64,000 nucleotides of DNA, taken from NCBI RefSeq assembly GCF_035974275.1, contig NZ_CP142422.1, positions 2,418,001-2,482,000 of the forward strand, written 5' to 3'. The DNA is from Chryseobacterium sp. MYb264. GTDB taxonomy: Bacteria; Bacteroidota; Bacteroidia; Flavobacteriales; Weeksellaceae. Within the stretch, counting starts at the first letter, position 1. Every line of letters begins with the position of its first letter. Below are positions 50,350-58,024 of the stretch, in pieces. A program made the position numbers and the translations under genes. The notes beneath the pieces were generated by a model that saw only the letters and a program-made list of their open reading frames with translations, ran no database searches and was not told the origin of the DNA.

Positions 50350-51114
50350 ATGAACTTAAAATTACATAAACCTCTTTGTATCTTTGATTTAGAAACAACA
50401 GGAACCAATATCGGAAAAGACAGAATTGTGGAGATCTGTATTTTAAAAGTAAATCCGGATGCATCGAGAGAGAGTAAAACATGGAGAGTGAATCCCGAAA
50501 TGCCTATTCCGAAAGAAAGCAGCGAGATTCACGGGATTTATGATGAAGATATAAAAGACGCTCCTACTTTCAGGGAAATTGCATCAAAAGTAATGGAAAT
50601 GATTGCTGGTGCTGACTTGGGAGGTTTCAATTCAAACCGATTTGATGTTCCTTTATTGGCAGAAGAGTTATTGAGAGTGGAAATGGATTTTGATTTAAGT
50701 AAATTTAAATTAGTAGATGCCCAAACAATTTTCCATAAAAAAGAACCTAGAAACCTTGGAGCTGCTTATCAGTTTTACTGTGGAAAAACATTGGAAAATG
50801 CCCACTCCGCAGAAGCTGATGTAATGGCGACTTTCGAAGTGTTAGACGCCCAAATCGGGAAATATGATGACATTCCGAATGAAATTGCGGCATTAAGTGA
50901 ATTTACCTTTCATAATAAAAATGCCGACTTGGCAGGATTCATCGGCTACAACGATAAAAACGAAGAGGTTTTCAACTTCGGAAAATATAAAGGACAGGCT
51001 GTAAAAGCTGTTTTTCAGAAAGACTTAGGCTATTTCGGATGGTTGCAAAACGCTGATTTCCCTCTTTATACGAAAAAAGTTCTGACTAAAATTCAACTTT
51101 CAAGTAAATTTTAA
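50350..51114 (+). CDS. 3-prime-5-prime exonuclease (DnaQ-like DEDD family)
   Basis: A 254-residue nuclease. Exo I: CIFDLETTGTNIGKDRIVEI (D-x-E). Exo II: DLGGFNSNRFDVPLLAEEL. Exo III: LENAHSAEADVMATFEVLDA (H-x-A-x-x-D-V). The C-terminal 80 residues (VFNFGKYKGQAVKAVF, then DLGYFGWLQNADFPLYTK) resemble a small domain found in related flavobacterial nucleases and may bind nucleic acid. It could proofread DNA or trim RNA. Confidence 0.88.
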   Translation: MNLKLHKPLCIFDLETTGTNIGKDRIVEICILKVNPDASRESKTWRVNPEMPIPKESSEIHGIYDEDIKDAPTFREIASKVMEMIAGADLGGFNSNRFDVPLLAEELLRVEMDFDLSKFKLVDAQTIFHKKEPRNLGAAYQFYCGKTLENAHSAEADVMATFEVLDAQIGKYDDIPNEIAALSEFTFHNKNADLAGFIGYNDKNEEVFNFGKYKGQAVKAVFQKDLGYFGWLQNADFPLYTKKVLTKIQLSSKF

Positions 51115-51117
51115 AAT

Positions 51118-51516
51118 ATGAGCGAGCTGGTTACATTTAAATTTTACGAAACGGCTCTTCAGGCCAACAGAGACAAGCAGATTCTGGCTGAAAGTGGCAT
51201 CAACAGCTTTATTGCTAATGAACAGCTGATTCAGTCGGATTGGTTGCTTTCTCAGGCGGTGGGCGGCATTCAGCTACAGGTTTTCGATGAAGATTTGGAA
51301 AAAGCTAAAAAAGTACTGGAAGACTACAGGGAAAATGAAGAATTTTCTCTGGAAGTAGAACATACGATTGAAAGCCCGGAATTTGATTTTGTTTGTCCGA
51401 AATGTGGTTCCAATCATATTTACAGAGATGATAGCGCAACGAGCTTCTTTGGGGTTTCTATTCTGAAAAGCCATAAGTTCATTTGCTATTATTGTGGGAA
51501 TGAGTTTGTGCATTGA
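51118..51516 (+). CDS. DUF2007 protein with zinc ribbon
   Basis: A 132-residue protein. The N-terminal 75 residues (FKFYETALQANRDKQILAES, SQAVGGIQLQVFDEDLEKAK) are the DUF2007 domain, regarded as a putative signal-transducing fold. The C-terminal 45 residues form a zinc ribbon with FVCPKCGSNHIYR and FICYYCGNEFVH (two C-x-x-C pairs). It follows the exonuclease gene after three bases. The partner is unknown. Confidence 0.8.
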   Translation: MSELVTFKFYETALQANRDKQILAESGINSFIANEQLIQSDWLLSQAVGGIQLQVFDEDLEKAKKVLEDYRENEEFSLEVEHTIESPEFDFVCPKCGSNHIYRDDSATSFFGVSILKSHKFICYYCGNEFVH

Positions 51517-51585
51517 TACTGCGAAAGAAAGGAAGATTGAGGATGAAGGCCGGAAGTTTTATTCAGCAAATGAGCAGTACACCTA

Positions 51586-51659
51586 TCATCCTGAAAGGAT
51601 CTGAGCCTAATATTAGAAATATAATTTGGAAGATTCTTGCCTAGATCCTTTCAGGATGA
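51586..51659. repeat. Inverted repeat with 17-bp perfect arms
   Basis: Arms TCATCCTGAAAGGATCT (51586-51602) and AGATCCTTTCAGGATGA (51643-51659) are exact inverted copies around 40 bases. It lies in the gene-free 51517-51838 interval, and the arm core CCTGAAAGGATC looks like a dispersed repeat end. Confidence 0.7.
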
Positions 51660-51703
51660 CAAACTTTGTGGTTATTACAAAATATTGAAATAACACACCA
51701 AAA

Positions 51704-51782
51704 TCCTAGCCCCGATTGCAGCGGCATCCTTTTGTGCAGCGCAGCGAAACAAAAGATACAGCGGAAAGCGGGAAAAAGCTCT
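51704..51782. repeat. Dispersed intergenic element, copy 2
   Basis: GC-rich 79-bp element starting TCCTAGCCCCGATTGCAGCGGC, with a central hairpin around CCTTTTGTGCAGCGCAGCG, ending AGCGGGAAAAAGCTCT. It shares its ends and layout with the element at 8076-8158 (minus orientation). Confidence 0.7.
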
Positions 51783-51800
51783 AAAAAAAATAAATAATAA

Positions 51801-51830
51801 CAGCGAGATTGCTTCTTCTCGCAATGACAT
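51801..51830. repeat. Short GCGAGATTGC...TCGCAATGACA repeat fragment
   Basis: GCGAGA (51803-51808) pairs with TCTCGC (51817-51822) and is followed by AATGACA just before the FAH gene ATG at 51839. It looks like the end of a larger dispersed repeat. Confidence 0.4.
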
Positions 51831-51838
51831 AAAAAAAT

Positions 51839-52444
51839 ATGAAAATACTCTGCATAGGAAGAAATTACAGCGAGCACGCGAAAGAATTAGGAAACGAAAT
51901 TCCTGAAAAGCCGGTGATCTTCATGAAGCCTGATACGGCAGTTTTGAAGGGAAATGATTTTTATATTCCTGAATTTTCTAACGATGTTCATTATGAACTG
52001 GAAGTGGTGGTGAAGATCTCCAAAGGGGGAAAATATATTCAGAAAGAAACGGCTTATAAACATTATGAAGAAATTGGACTTGGAATAGATTTTACGGCCA
52101 GAGATCTTCAAAGTGAATTGAAATCTAAAGGTTTGCCCTGGGAACTGGCGAAAGGTTTTGACGGTTCGGCCGTGGTTGGAAATTTCTTTAAAAAGGAAAG
52201 TTACAATTTGGAATCGCTTCACTTTTCATTACTAAAGAACAAGGAAAAAGTACAGGACGGCAATACCAAAGACATGATCTTTACCATTGACGACATCATT
52301 GCATTTGTTTCACAATACTTTACGTTGAGAGTGGGTGACCTTATCTTTACCGGAACACCAAAAGGGGTAGGAAAAGTGAATGAGAATGATGTTCTGGAAG
52401 CTTATCTTGAAGATGAAAAGATTCTTGACATCCGAATATTATAG
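51839..52444 (+). CDS. Fumarylacetoacetate hydrolase family protein
   Basis: A 201-residue FAH-fold enzyme of the YcgM type: CIGRNYSEHAKELGNEIPEK starts the fold, followed by KPVIFMKPDTAV. Metal ligands are the acids in DVHYELEVVVKISK (E-x-E) and LGIDFTARDLQSELK (D). The end FTGTPKGVGKV is conserved. Family members act as acylpyruvases or oxaloacetate decarboxylases/tautomerases. Genes for aromatic catabolism are absent, so the acylpyruvase-like role is more likely. Confidence 0.85.
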   Translation: MKILCIGRNYSEHAKELGNEIPEKPVIFMKPDTAVLKGNDFYIPEFSNDVHYELEVVVKISKGGKYIQKETAYKHYEEIGLGIDFTARDLQSELKSKGLPWELAKGFDGSAVVGNFFKKESYNLESLHFSLLKNKEKVQDGNTKDMIFTIDDIIAFVSQYFTLRVGDLIFTGTPKGVGKVNENDVLEAYLEDEKILDIRIL

Positions 52445-52502
52445 GGATTTCACCTTCGCTTTGGCATAATTTTCCTATCTTTAATACACAAAACTAAAGG
52501 TT

Positions 52503-52949
52503 ATGGTAAACATTATACTACCCGTAGATTTTGGGGACAAAACAGAACAGCTTGTAGAAGGTGCAGTACAATTTGCAAAGCAGGTAAACGGTAAAATTTT
52601 TCTGATCCACGTGGCTCCGTCAGACATTGGTTTTGCCATTGGTGACATGGGATTTCAGTATTTTCCTGAAGTGGAAGAAAATGAAATTCGTGAGGAACTG
52701 GTACAGCTCAATAAAATCGAACAGAAAATTCTGGCCCATGATATCGACTGTGAGCACATGCTAAAACAGGGTATTGCCAAAGACATTATCCTGGAATATA
52801 CCCAGGAAAAAAATGCGGATTTTATTGTGATGGGTTCGCACGGAAGAAGCGAAATCTATGATGTATTCATTGGAAGCCTAACAAAGGGGATCACAAAAAA
52901 CTCTCCGGTTCCGGTGGTTGTACTTCCTATTCACGAAAACAGCAATTAG
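52503..52949 (+). CDS. Universal stress protein
   Basis: A 148-residue single-domain UspA fold. INIILPVDFGDKTEQLVEGA (with V for I at the first position) opens the fold; ATP-binding is indicated by VMGSHGRSEIYDVFIGSLTK (G-x2-G-x9-G-S), and the end PVPVVVLPI is typical. Such proteins accumulate under stress and starvation; the partner is unknown. The gene is followed by a terminator also usable from the other strand. Confidence 0.88.
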   Translation: MVNIILPVDFGDKTEQLVEGAVQFAKQVNGKIFLIHVAPSDIGFAIGDMGFQYFPEVEENEIREELVQLNKIEQKILAHDIDCEHMLKQGIAKDIILEYTQEKNADFIVMGSHGRSEIYDVFIGSLTKGITKNSPVPVVVLPIHENSN

Positions 52950-52963
52950 GCAATTAGCAACAT

Positions 52964-53002
52964 AAAAAAACCGACCAAAATATATATTTTGATCGGTTTT
53001 TT
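52964..53002. terminator. Bidirectional terminator between USP and DUF6341 genes
   Basis: A long imperfect stem, AAACCGACCAAAATA... pairing with ...TTTTGATCGGTTT, with A/T-runs on both sides. It lies between convergent genes. Confidence 0.75.
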
Positions 53003-53019
53003 ACTATATAACCAATTAA

Positions 53020-53253
53020 TTAACCTTCTTTTTTGTAGATATTCGGATCGTAGTAAGGGTGCTTACCTTCCGTTGGAGAATAATAGTCTTTATCTTTATC
53101 ACCGCCCAGTGTTGCTACCAATACATAACACCAATAGGTGAACATCACACAGCAAACAGCAAATAAGATCCAGTTTAAAACATTTCCGAAAGTTTCGAAA
53201 AAGCCGAAAGACCATTTGAAAACTTTGCTTAAGAATAGAAAGAAAGACGTCAT
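53020..53253 (-). CDS. DUF6341-like small membrane protein
   Basis: A 77-residue protein with one or two helices (WILFAVCCVMFTYWCYVLVA) and a hydrophilic, Tyr/Asp-rich tail (KDYYSPTEGKHPYYDPNIYK). I believe it belongs to DUF6341, a family restricted to Flavobacteriia and usually encoded next to a DUF6427 gene, as here (divergent, 42 bp apart). The function is unknown. Confidence 0.65.
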   Translation of the reverse strand: MTSFFLFLSKVFKWSFGFFETFGNVLNWILFAVCCVMFTYWCYVLVATLGGDKDKDYYSPTEGKHPYYDPNIYKKEG

Positions 53254-53295
53254 TATTTTCCTTTTTTAAATTAACTTTGTACAAATTTATAAAAA

Positions 53296-54201
53296 ATGTT
53301 TAAATTACTTTCAAAAGAAAGCAATATTTTTTCAATTCCTGTTTATATTGGTTTTCTTCTTTTAGTAGTAATATTATTTAACATACTGAATTTCAACACC
53401 TACGAAGCTATTGTTGCAGGAATTACTTTTCTGGGAATTGCTTTGGGATATTTTTGTTTTCACAATATTGCCTTGAGTTATCAGACTCACCTGCCGTTAT
53501 TTCTGTATACATTTTTTATTTTTGGATTATATCCGGGAAATTTAGATATCGGGATTGCCGTTTCGCTATTGACCAATTCTTTTCTTCTGCTGCTTTTAAC
53601 GAGTACTAATGAAGACATAAGAAAAAAATCTTATGTTTTAGTAGGCTCTATTGTGGCACTGAATTTTATTTTTCTTCCGACGACATGGCCCATGGCTCTC
53701 TTTGTAATAGTACACGTTATTGCAACTTCTGAAAGAATTGCGCTCAATCTTTTCAGATTTCTGCTGGGGATTATTTTAATTGCGTTCAGCTACTTTTCGA
53801 TCATGTATTTTTTGGACTTCACGACATGGAATCCTGATTATTTACCTTTCGGGAACATGAAGGTTGTTACAGATTACAGTGATATTTCACCTTTAATTCC
53901 GATTGTACTGCTTCTGGTGTACGCGATCTATGACCATTTTAAAAATTACAATAAAAAGAGCCCGATAAGCCGGTATAAATATACCTTTTTACTGGTCTTT
54001 TCGCTGGCACAGCTTGTTACCATTATTCTGTATATGAATAGCAGTTATGAATATTTACTTCTTCTTGCTTTTCCGTCTACGATTATTATCAGCAGAATGA
54101 TGAAGTTTTTACCGAAATACTGGATGCAGGAAGTGGGTGTCTGGCTTATTATTTTTAGTTTAGTTGCCTTTAAAATTGATACTTATTTTGATTTTTTTTA
54201 G
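53296..54201 (+). CDS. DUF6427-like polytopic membrane protein
   Basis: A 301-residue protein with about nine hydrophobic helices (for example SIPVYIGFLLLVVILFNILN and FLLGIILIAFSYFSIMYF). Charged loops are short. I assign it to DUF6427 by pattern and by its divergent DUF6341-like neighbour. It is co-transcribed with the DUF3109 gene after three bases. Function unknown. Confidence 0.65.
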   Translation: MFKLLSKESNIFSIPVYIGFLLLVVILFNILNFNTYEAIVAGITFLGIALGYFCFHNIALSYQTHLPLFLYTFFIFGLYPGNLDIGIAVSLLTNSFLLLLLTSTNEDIRKKSYVLVGSIVALNFIFLPTTWPMALFVIVHVIATSERIALNLFRFLLGIILIAFSYFSIMYFLDFTTWNPDYLPFGNMKVVTDYSDISPLIPIVLLLVYAIYDHFKNYNKKSPISRYKYTFLLVFSLAQLVTIILYMNSSYEYLLLLAFPSTIIISRMMKFLPKYWMQEVGVWLIIFSLVAFKIDTYFDFF

Positions 54202-54204
54202 ATT

Positions 54205-54789
54205 ATGATTCAGATTGACGATAAATTAATTTCTGAGGATATTTTTTCCGAAGAGTTTGTATGCAACCTTTCAAAATGTAAGGGGGCATGTTGCGTGGAG
54301 GGAGACGTTGGGGCTCCGTTGGATAAAAACGAGCTTGAGATCTTAGATACTATCTTTGATAAAATCAAGCCGTACCTTACCCAGGAAGGCATAAAATCCA
54401 TCGAAGAAATCGGAACCTGGACTACTGATCCGATGGACGGAATGTATGTTACCCCGATGGTAGACAACCGTGAATGTGCGTATGTAACATTTGATGATAA
54501 GGGAATTACCAAATGCGGAATTGAAAAAGCCTACGAGGATGGTGCTGTGGATTGGCAGAAACCTATTTCTTGTCACCTCTACCCTATCCGGGTGAATGAA
54601 TACTCTACTTTTACGGCTTTAAATTATCATGAATGGAATGTTTGTAATGATGCCTGCACCCTGGGAAAAGAGCTACAGGTTCCCATTTACAAATTCCTGA
54701 AGACCCCTTTAATCAGGAAGTATGGTGAAGAATTCTACGGTGTCTTAAGTGAAGTTGCCGATGAATGGAAAAATGAATATGGTTCTTAG
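54205..54789 (+). CDS. DUF3109 Cys-rich protein
   Basis: A 194-residue cytoplasmic protein. Seven or more Cys are arranged as FVCNLSKCKGACCVEGDVG, then DNRECAYVTF and TKCGIEKAYED, SCHLYPIRV and CNDACTLGKE. This pattern matches DUF3109/YkgJ-like proteins that bind zinc or an iron-sulfur cluster. The partner is unknown. It follows the DUF6427-like gene. Confidence 0.85.
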   Translation: MIQIDDKLISEDIFSEEFVCNLSKCKGACCVEGDVGAPLDKNELEILDTIFDKIKPYLTQEGIKSIEEIGTWTTDPMDGMYVTPMVDNRECAYVTFDDKGITKCGIEKAYEDGAVDWQKPISCHLYPIRVNEYSTFTALNYHEWNVCNDACTLGKELQVPIYKFLKTPLIRKYGEEFYGVLSEVADEWKNEYGS

Positions 54790-54877
54790 CTAAAAAAAGT
54801 GAAAAAGTAAAAGTAAAAAGAGCCAACTGGGTGAAGTCATGAATTGAAATTATACTGTTTTTTGAATTTAGCTTAAA

Positions 54878-54966
54878 AACCCCTGAAAGGGTTAAATATG
54901 AGTAGCGTAGGTTGACACCCGATGTATACATATTCAATGATGTTACAACCCTCGAAGGAGTAAATA
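54878..54966. repeat. Degenerate direct repeat with CCCTGAAAGGG hairpin
   Basis: AACCCCTGAAAGGGTTAAATA (54878-54898) and the similar CAACCCTCGAAGGAGTAAATA (54946-54966) are about 20 bp long and 68 bp apart. The gene-free interval 54790-55154 contains no other feature apart from the terminator at 55104. It resembles dispersed GAAAGGGTT repeats. Confidence 0.5.
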
Positions 54967-55103
54967 ATTTAATGGAAATTTCAAAGATAAAATGGTATTA
55001 AACTTCTTTAGCCAAGTACCCGGTGATGAACCTCGATAGGTAAGAGTATTAGTTTTACCATCCTATTTTTTACTTTTCCCTAGTTAAGTTGCTCTTAAAG
55101 AAT

Positions 55104-55140
55104 AAAAAACCGCAGACTTCTCTGCGGTTTTATTTTTTTT
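55104..55140. terminator. Bidirectional terminator downstream of the LolA-like gene
   Basis: A 10-bp stem AAACCGCAGA/TCTGCGGTTT, loop CTTC, with A-run and T-run on opposite sides, 15 bases after the stop codon at 55155. Confidence 0.85.
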
Positions 55141-55154
55141 GTCACACGTTGATA

Positions 55155-55844
55155 TTATCCTTTAAAATCGACATCTGAAACACCAGAATTAATCACAATT
55201 TTTGTTGTTTTGATATTAATTTTCTGTCCGTTTCCTTCTGCTTCTATTTCTTCAGGGAATTTAATCCCATCTACCGTCATATAGCTTTTAATCACTGCTG
55301 TTCCCTCTTTAGAGCTCGATTTATAGAGTAACCCTGTAGCAGCATCGAAATAATGCTGACCTTTGTCCGAAGACAGAACGTTATACTCTTTTCCGTCCAG
55401 TTTTTCTACCATCACTTTTTTAAAATTGGCAGCGTCGTAGCCCAGCGCTTCGATAGCTTTCCCTTTTTTTAACTCCCCAACTTTATCCGCAGGGATCATA
55501 TTTTTCTGTCCTCCCTGATCAAAATATCCTTTTTCGCCATCAAAAAGCTGAGTCATGGTTTGCCCCATTACTTTTTGTTCAGATTTGAATTTGTTGCCCA
55601 TTTTTTTTGTAGACATGGTAAATTCCATTCCCTGGACAGAAAGTGTATTATCTGTAATAGTTGTTTTTACAGCCTCGAGTTTTTCTTTTCCTCCAAGCGC
55701 CTTGAGGTAGTTATCAATAACTTCCTTAGAGGTAAGCTTTGATTGTTTAGCCTCTGTTTTTGCGGCATTTGTTGCTGTTTGCTGTGCTTCTGCCGCAGTG
55801 GAAATAAGCAGGGCACAAAAGAACGGTATGATTATTTTTTTCAT
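55155..55844 (-). CDS. LolA-like outer-membrane lipoprotein-sorting protein family member
   Basis: A 229-residue exported protein: signal peptide MKKIIIPFFCALLISTAAEA (start 55844; an ATG at 55850 adds two residues). Then LTSKEVIDNYLKALGGKEKL, the opening of LolA/RseB-like folds, and a beta-rich middle with GMEFTMSTKKMGNKFKSE. The end KINIKTTKIVINSGVSDVDF is typical. The fold carries lipids or lipoproteins across the periplasm. Because no LolB or lol genes are near, function is family-level only. Confidence 0.72.
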   Translation of the reverse strand: MKKIIIPFFCALLISTAAEAQQTATNAAKTEAKQSKLTSKEVIDNYLKALGGKEKLEAVKTTITDNTLSVQGMEFTMSTKKMGNKFKSEQKVMGQTMTQLFDGEKGYFDQGGQKNMIPADKVGELKKGKAIEALGYDAANFKKVMVEKLDGKEYNVLSSDKGQHYFDAATGLLYKSSSKEGTAVIKSYMTVDGIKFPEEIEAEGNGQKINIKTTKIVINSGVSDVDFKG

Positions 55845-55902
55845 ATACATTATTTATAACTGTAAATATAAAAAATGTAAAAGATAAATTGCTTTTCAAG
55901 CA

Positions 55903-55931
55903 CAAAAAAACCACCAAAAAAATTGGTGGTT
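55903..55931 (-). terminator. Rho-independent terminator of tig
   Basis: A 9-bp stem AACCACCAA/TTGGTGGTT with loop AAAAA and a T-run on the minus strand, 25 bases after the stop codon. Confidence 0.8.
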
Positions 55932-55955
55932 CTGAAATATTTATATCTCAATACA

Positions 55956-57290
55956 TTATTTTTTAAGTTCTTCCAAAAACTCGTCGTGAGAAATTGCAGT
56001 TTCCTTTTTAGTTGCTTTTTCAAGAATTACATCTTTCAGTTTAGCCATAGCCACTTCAGAAGAAATTTGTCTTACCTGCTCTTGGTCTTTCAACATTTCA
56101 ACTGCATATTTTTGGATTTCCTCATCACCTAAGTGGTGGATTCCGTAGATAGCCAATTGGTTTCTTACTAACTGCTCAGCTTGCGCCAATACGTCAGCAT
56201 AGTCTAATTGAATTTCGTTTTCAGTCATCAATTTACCTTCGATGATCTGATATTTCAACTGGTTTTTCTCAGCTTCAAGAATTTCTCTAGCCTGCTCTTC
56301 AGACTGGATATTCTGGTTAGAGAACTGTAACCATTTTACTAAGAAAGTTTCAGGAAGTGTTACTTCTTCTTTTTCAGAAACCTGCTCCAATACTTTGTTT
56401 ACAAAGTGTACATCAGCATTTTGCTGGAAGTACTCATCTAGCTCAGACTTCACTTTTTCTTTAAGCTCGTCTTCAGTTTTGATGTTTCCTTCTCCGTATA
56501 CTTTATCGAACAATTCCTGGTTAAGCTCAGCGAGGTTAAGACCATAGAAATCTTTAACTTTCACTTCAACTTCAGCGTGGTGTAAGTGCTCAGCTTCTTC
56601 TTTAGAGAATCCTAATTCTTTAGCCAATTCTTCGTTTTCCGCTAGAGTTTCTTTAGAAACTTTTACAGAACCGTCCATTTTCAAAGATTTTACCAATTTG
56701 AAAGCTTCTTTGTTTTCAGCGTTAATGGTAACATTCTTTGGATGGTGGTTGTGCTCTCCTTCAGCATCTTCTTCCACAACCTGAGAAACTTCTAAAGCAA
56801 TGTAAGAATCTTTATTGATTTTTTCTTGAGGAGCCTGCTCTGCGAAACGCTTCTGCATGTTCTCAATACTCTTGTTGATTTCTTTTTCAGAAGCTTCTAC
56901 TTTGTAGTGAGGCGCTTCATATTTAGCTAAATCGATAGTGAATTCAGGCTCGTATCCAACCTCGAAAGCCACTTCAATTTGATCAGCATTGTAATTTAAT
57001 TCGTTTACTGGCTGAGGAACCGGCTGACCTACTAGTCTTAGTTTGTTATCGTTAACATACCCGTTCAACGCATCAGAAACCTGTTTGTTGATTTCTTCGA
57101 AAGCAATTCCTGCTTCATATTGTTTTCTAACCATACTCAAAGGCACTTTCCCTTTTCTGAATCCAGGAACTTGCGCATTTTTAGCATAATTAATCAATTG
57201 TTTTTCAACTTTTTCCTTATAGTCAGATTTTTCCAATGTTACTGTAAGCAATGCACTTACATCATCATGGTTTTTTGCAGTAACCTTCAT
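55956..57290 (-). CDS. tig: Trigger factor
   Basis: A 444-residue ribosome-associated chaperone. The N-terminal ribosome-binding domain contains the signature PGFRKGKVPLSMVRKQY. The middle domain (about 150-245) is FKBP-like but diverged, with a His-rich insert (EGEHNHHPKN and EEAEHLHHAEV). The C-terminal helical arms (about 250-444) include FDKVYGEGNIKTEDELKEKV. The peptidyl-prolyl isomerase site may be inactive. It binds nascent chains near the exit tunnel. Single gene with its own promoter and terminator. Confidence 0.9.
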   Translation of the reverse strand: MKVTAKNHDDVSALLTVTLEKSDYKEKVEKQLINYAKNAQVPGFRKGKVPLSMVRKQYEAGIAFEEINKQVSDALNGYVNDNKLRLVGQPVPQPVNELNYNADQIEVAFEVGYEPEFTIDLAKYEAPHYKVEASEKEINKSIENMQKRFAEQAPQEKINKDSYIALEVSQVVEEDAEGEHNHHPKNVTINAENKEAFKLVKSLKMDGSVKVSKETLAENEELAKELGFSKEEAEHLHHAEVEVKVKDFYGLNLAELNQELFDKVYGEGNIKTEDELKEKVKSELDEYFQQNADVHFVNKVLEQVSEKEEVTLPETFLVKWLQFSNQNIQSEEQAREILEAEKNQLKYQIIEGKLMTENEIQLDYADVLAQAEQLVRNQLAIYGIHHLGDEEIQKYAVEMLKDQEQVRQISSEVAMAKLKDVILEKATKKETAISHDEFLEELKK

Positions 57291-57312
57291 TATTGATTAA
57301 AATTTTAGGTTG

Positions 57313-57320
57313 CAAAAATA
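57313..57320 (-). promoter_or_regulatory. -7 box for tig
   Basis: The minus strand reads TATTTTTG, matching TAnnTTTG, 22 bases before the start codon. Confidence 0.55.
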
Positions 57321-57380
57321 TAAAAATTTTATGAAAATCACTCATTTAAAGTCAACATAAAAGCTAAATAATGTTAAATA

Positions 57381-57410
57381 AAAAACCATCGAAAAATTTT
57401 CGATGGTTTC
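57381..57410 (-). terminator. Rho-independent terminator of the ZnuD-like locus
   Basis: A stem AAACCATCGAA/TTCGATGGTTT with a short A/T loop and a T-run on the minus strand, 25 bases after the His-rich lipoprotein stop codon. Confidence 0.8.
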
Positions 57411-57434
57411 CTTTATTAATATGAAGTTATTATT

Positions 57435-57995
57435 TTAGTGTGCATCCACTGTAATATCAACATCACTTTCTCCACCAACGGTCTGACCTAGTTGGTTTGA
57501 AGCAGAAGGATAATTTTGATTAACAGAAGTAGGCGCGTGAATCAATTTAATATTCATTTTTCCTGTAGAAGCTACAGAAGTAATCGTCCATTCTGTTTTC
57601 ATTCCTAATCTCTGTCCGTCTGTTCTTACGATATCATCGGTAGCTCTGATTACTTTAATATCAGCATCAGCAGGATTAAATGTAATGAAGTGGTGATCTT
57701 TTTCCTCTTCAATTTCGTCTGAAGAATGGTAATGATCATCATGCTTGATCTGGAAATCTAACACCGCAACATACGTATCTCCCTGGTGTAAATGAAGGTG
57801 ACCATCTGCAACTCCTCCGATTACATTTAAAGTCTGAACATCGGTAGCGTCAGCTTTATTGGTTAGCGTTAAAACTACTTTTCCGATCTCATCGTGCTCG
57901 TGGATATCTTCAGGAATATCATCATCCCCGTTTCTACATGACAAAATAAAAGCTGCAGCTAAAAGTAATAGTGTTATATTGAATAATTTTTTCAT
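57435..57995 (-). CDS. His-rich lipoprotein, candidate periplasmic or surface metal-binding protein
   Basis: A 186-residue lipoprotein (MKKLFNITLLLLAAAFILSC, lipobox ILSC, Cys20). It is unusually rich in His and acids: DIHEHDEIG, GHLHLHQGD, IKHDDHYHSSDEIEEEKDHH and the final VDAH. These clusters suggest zinc (or copper/nickel) binding on the outer membrane. It lies 29 bp after the ZnuD-like TonB receptor gene, so it probably helps deliver metal to that receptor. I do not recognise the family. Confidence 0.7.
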   Translation of the reverse strand: MKKLFNITLLLLAAAFILSCRNGDDDIPEDIHEHDEIGKVVLTLTNKADATDVQTLNVIGGVADGHLHLHQGDTYVAVLDFQIKHDDHYHSSDEIEEEKDHHFITFNPADADIKVIRATDDIVRTDGQRLGMKTEWTITSVASTGKMNIKLIHAPTSVNQNYPSASNQLGQTVGGESDVDITVDAH

Positions 57996-58024
57996 TTTAA
58001 ATTTAATTTTAAAGTTTTAATAAT

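Noticed and set aside
52460..52483. TTTGGCATAAT before the USP gene as a sigma-54 promoter
   Set aside because: The GC expected ten bases after GG is absent (CT instead).
56397..56405. GTTTACAAA inside tig as a further site of the phosphonate-cluster motif
   Set aside because: It is within coding sequence and about the number of hits expected by chance in this AT-rich DNA.
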